This document shows positions 42,711-44,300 of a stretch of DNA of 44,300 bases, piece after piece (position 1 is the stretch's first letter; every line of letters begins with the position of its first letter). Source of the stretch: Pseudomonas bohemica (GTDB lineage: Bacteria; Pseudomonadota; Gammaproteobacteria; Pseudomonadales; Pseudomonadaceae); contig NZ_NKHL01000082.1 of the NCBI RefSeq assembly GCF_002934685.1, forward strand, positions 1 through 44,300. Reading direction: 5' to 3'. Position numbers and translations under genes: made by a program. The notes below the pieces were generated by a model that saw only the letters and a list, made by a program, of their open reading frames with translations, was not told the DNA's origin and did not search any database.

Positions 42711-43898
42711 TTAAACTCCGTACTCTTCTCTGTATTCGCGATCGGCCTCGGCAAATACGTTCAGTAATTTATAAGCATCGACTTCAATGGTTTTCCAGGG
42801 CTCGACGACCAGATTTATTTGCGTGCGAAGACGACGCATGGAAAGTGCATCATTGATTTTTTTGACTTCAGCACTGGACTCGGAAATGAACGTCTTTAAC
42901 TTGTTCCACACGGTCCTGAGATTCTGTGTTGCCAGGTCGGCGTCTACGACGATGAGGTCGAGATCCTGAAGATCGGTGCGAACACGGGCCAATGAAGCCA
43001 GAATACGGTTCTTCTGATTCATCCGCCTGATATCAGCTTCTTGCGCGTCGCGTAATTTGTTGCGTTCCTTGCGGATGTTTTCGGCCTGAACGCTGGAATA
43101 AATGACCAGAATCAGGTTGACGGTAATACCAGTGATTGCCTGTTTAACCAGCTCTTTATATTCTTTGTTCTTTTCTTCGATCTCCAGAGCGCGCTGATCG
43201 ATTCTGGCCTGAATAACTTTGATCTCGTCGCTCACGGTGTTGTTATTGATGAGCGCCGCCTTTTGCTTGACCTCTGGCAGAACGCGGTTGGCGAGCTGTT
43301 TGCCGAACTCATCCAGACGCGTTTTGATGCTTTGGGCTTCGGCTTCCTGCTCCAGGACCTTTTCGCGCAGTTGGTCCAGGTAATAGCCCAGGTCGTCGCG
43401 ATCTGCTTTTTCGATGCTGGGAAACTTGATCCCCAATTCCTTCTCGACCCGACGCAGGTCCTCGAGGGTTTGGATGTCATACCTGTCGATCAGCCCGAGG
43501 CTACGCATGTCATCGAACACTTCCTGCATGCTGGCGCCGTACACCTGCATGGCGCCGGCGAACACGACCAGCTTGTCGCCGACGGTCAGCAGATCAGTGC
43601 GCAGCGGGTTCCACAGGCTGGCATGGTCGTGAATAAGGCTGAATGTCTTTTGAAAATCGGCGGCTTCCAGCCCTCGACCCGCGCCAGTTCGATAGCCCAG
43701 ATAGGCGACGACGTCGTTGAGTTGAGTGGGTAATGCCAGGCCGGCAACTTCGTAGCGTTTGAGATTTTTTATCTGGTCTTTGGTCAATACCAAGCCAGTG
43801 TCGCGGGTGTTGGGAGTATCTTCTCCGACCGATGAACTGAACAGCAACGCCGGATCACGGGCGGCATCATTCGCAATACTGCGAGAAGTAAGAGACAT
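42711..43898 (-). CDS. xaxA: Alpha-xenorhabdolysin family pore-forming toxin subunit A (XaxA/YaxA-like)
   Basis: The first subunit of the same binary toxin. The product is 395 residues without a signal peptide. Blocks close to XaxA as remembered: VAGLALPTQLNDVVAYLGYR, FSLIHDHASLWNPLRTDLLT, AENIRKERNKLRDAQ and the C-terminal VVEPWKTIEVDAYKLL. Long helices lie in between (LDQLREKVLEQEAEAQSIKT; NKEYKELVKQ). A short hydrophobic segment (ITGITVNLILVIYSSV, about 240-255) is the likely membrane-contacting head. The ATG at 43898 is preferred to the one at 43904 because AAGGA is then 9 bases away. It is the promoter-proximal gene of the locus; this region is more AT-rich than recBCD or the ABC genes (26 of 60 G/C at 42721-42780), suggesting horizontal acquisition. 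Confidence 0.88.
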   Translation of the reverse strand: MSLTSRSIANDAARDPALLFSSSVGEDTPNTRDTGLVLTKDQIKNLKRYEVAGLALPTQLNDVVAYLGYRTGAGRGLEAADFQKTFSLIHDHASLWNPLRTDLLTVGDKLVVFAGAMQVYGASMQEVFDDMRSLGLIDRYDIQTLEDLRRVEKELGIKFPSIEKADRDDLGYYLDQLREKVLEQEAEAQSIKTRLDEFGKQLANRVLPEVKQKAALINNNTVSDEIKVIQARIDQRALEIEEKNKEYKELVKQAITGITVNLILVIYSSVQAENIRKERNKLRDAQEADIRRMNQKNRILASLARVRTDLQDLDLIVVDADLATQNLRTVWNKLKTFISESSAEVKKINDALSMRRLRTQINLVVEPWKTIEVDAYKLLNVFAEADREYREEYGV

Positions 43899-43946
43899 AA
43901 TCATTAGTCCTTTAATGATTGAGTGAGTTGTCTGATGCGTGTGCGC

Positions 43947-43958
43947 TAACAGCTGTTA
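43947..43958. promoter_or_regulatory. 12-bp palindrome in the xaxA leader
   Basis: TAACAGCTGTTA is a perfect palindrome, about 20-30 bases after the transcription start expected from the promoter at 43985-44013, the usual place for a repressor operator. The protein that would bind it is unknown. Confidence 0.4.
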
Positions 43959-43984
43959 TTAGTCAGGGCTGCGTGCACGGATGA

Positions 43985-44013
43985 AGACTATGCGTCCTTC
44001 AAAAGAAGGTCAA
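43985..44013 (-). promoter_or_regulatory. Candidate sigma70 promoter of the xaxA operon
   Basis: Read on the minus strand: TTGACC (complement of 44008-44013), exactly 17 bases, then TAGTCT (complement of 43985-43990). The -35 matches five of six consensus bases and the -10 three. A start near 43978 gives a leader of about 80 bases. Confidence 0.5.
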
Positions 44014-44136
44014 AAAGGAAAAGTGGTCTGAGGTTGTAAGACGTTTCTTGTACGAATTATTGCTAATAGAAAAGCGCCCGTATTTAAGGGGTTTGGAAAT
44101 TTCGCGGAAACATGAAGTCGTCGAATCCTGCGGCAA

Positions 44137-44164
44137 GCATTGCGCAATGCGGTTCATTGCGCTG
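44137..44164. promoter_or_regulatory. 14-bp palindrome plus half-site upstream of the toxin locus
   Basis: GCATTGCGCAATGC (44137-44150) is a perfect palindrome, followed by a further CATTGCGC (44156-44163). The second half can pair with the first as an 8-bp stem with a five-base loop. It may be an operator with a repeated half-site or the 3'-end structure of the gene to the right; there is no T-tract. Confidence 0.35.
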
Positions 44165-44177
44165 CGTGGCTCAGGAC

Positions 44178-44300
44178 TTATTGAATGTTCTGTAGCATCT
44201 TCTTGTACTCGGCGATATCGGCGCTAGGTTTTGTACGAAAAGTCGGTGCGGGTAGATTGCCGCCATGATTGGCTGGAGGCCCGCATGGCAAAGCGTTACG
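44178..44300 (-). CDS. C-terminal end of an unidentified gene (cut by the window edge)
   Basis: On the minus strand the frame is open from the right edge to TAA at 44178, giving 40 residues that end SADIAEYKKMLQNIQ after a Pro/Gly-rich part (PANHGGNLPAPTF). The composition and codon use look plausible for a real C terminus but no family is recognised. On the other strand ATG at 44285 after GGAGG could start a different gene (only five codons visible, MAKRY). Confidence 0.4.
   Translation of the reverse strand, partial: RNALPCGPPANHGGNLPAPTFRTKPSADIAEYKKMLQNIQ

Noticed and set aside
44285..44300. Start of an insertion-sequence transposase (MAKRY after GGAGG)
   Set aside because: Only five codons are visible. 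Some IS5-type transposases begin similarly, but no terminal inverted repeat can be identified, and the minus strand holds a longer plausible C terminus.
1..44300. tRNA genes or a complete mobile element
   Set aside because: No tRNA cloverleaf, integrase, complete transposase or attachment-site repeat was recognised by eye, including near the toxin locus. A tRNA-scan would be needed to be certain.

Overview
The window is bacterial chromosome from a Pseudomonas, most likely the P. fluorescens/P. syringae part of the genus. The evidence is a Pseudomonas-type 5S rRNA tail at the left edge, the gene order recC-recB-recD with no ptrA between recC and recB, many pairs of the REP sequence built on GGGAGCGAGCTTGCTCGCGA, high GC in most genes, and the grouping of prfC, an osmoprotectant ABC transporter and ornithine decarboxylase.

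Layout. 1-91: end of an rRNA operon and its terminator. 184-9448: the RecBCD operon. 9592-14115 (minus strand): a four-gene unit with a TIM-barrel isomerase, an isopenicillin-N-synthase-like Fe(II) oxygenase, a family-3 amino-acid binding protein and a fused permease-ATPase. It has a strong dyad in front of its promoter. 14512-19847: a LysR regulator divergent from an MHS-family importer, mmsA and mmsB, which together suggest uptake and oxidation of a short branched or 3-hydroxy acid. 20015-22726: an argininosuccinate lyase paralogue, a LysR regulator and a very small putative secreted peptide. 22871-30243: a mosaic of single enzymes and transporters (PEP-mutase-like protein, cupin, TSUP permease, ABM monooxygenase, MdaB, EamA exporter) with three more LysR regulators. 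30252-33473: an unusual membrane-anchored metzincin-like protease divergent from gamma-glutamyltransferase. 33625-35208: prfC. 35554-39064: a four-gene quaternary-amine/osmoprotectant ABC transporter with CBS domains on its ATPase. 39601-40764: speC behind a long leader containing a terminator-like hairpin.

The most interesting part is the right end (40831-43898, minus strand). It is visibly AT-richer than the core genes and encodes a two-subunit alpha-pore-forming toxin of the alpha-xenorhabdolysin family (XaxA- and XaxB-like, translationally coupled). A third gene follows the pair past a strong hairpin; it encodes a 267-residue protein that I do not recognise. A candidate sigma70 promoter, a 12-bp palindrome in the leader and a 14-bp palindrome further upstream suggest dedicated control. 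The last 123 bases probably hold the 3' end of another minus-strand gene.

Other points of note: a predicted hairpin hiding the Shine-Dalgarno sequence of the EamA transporter; a metzincin-like protease lacking the usual glycine and Met-turn methionine; a 49-residue signal-peptide-like ORF too short for usual gene calling; and a REP pair inside the amino-acid transporter operon. No CRISPR array, prophage, complete insertion sequence or tRNA gene was seen.
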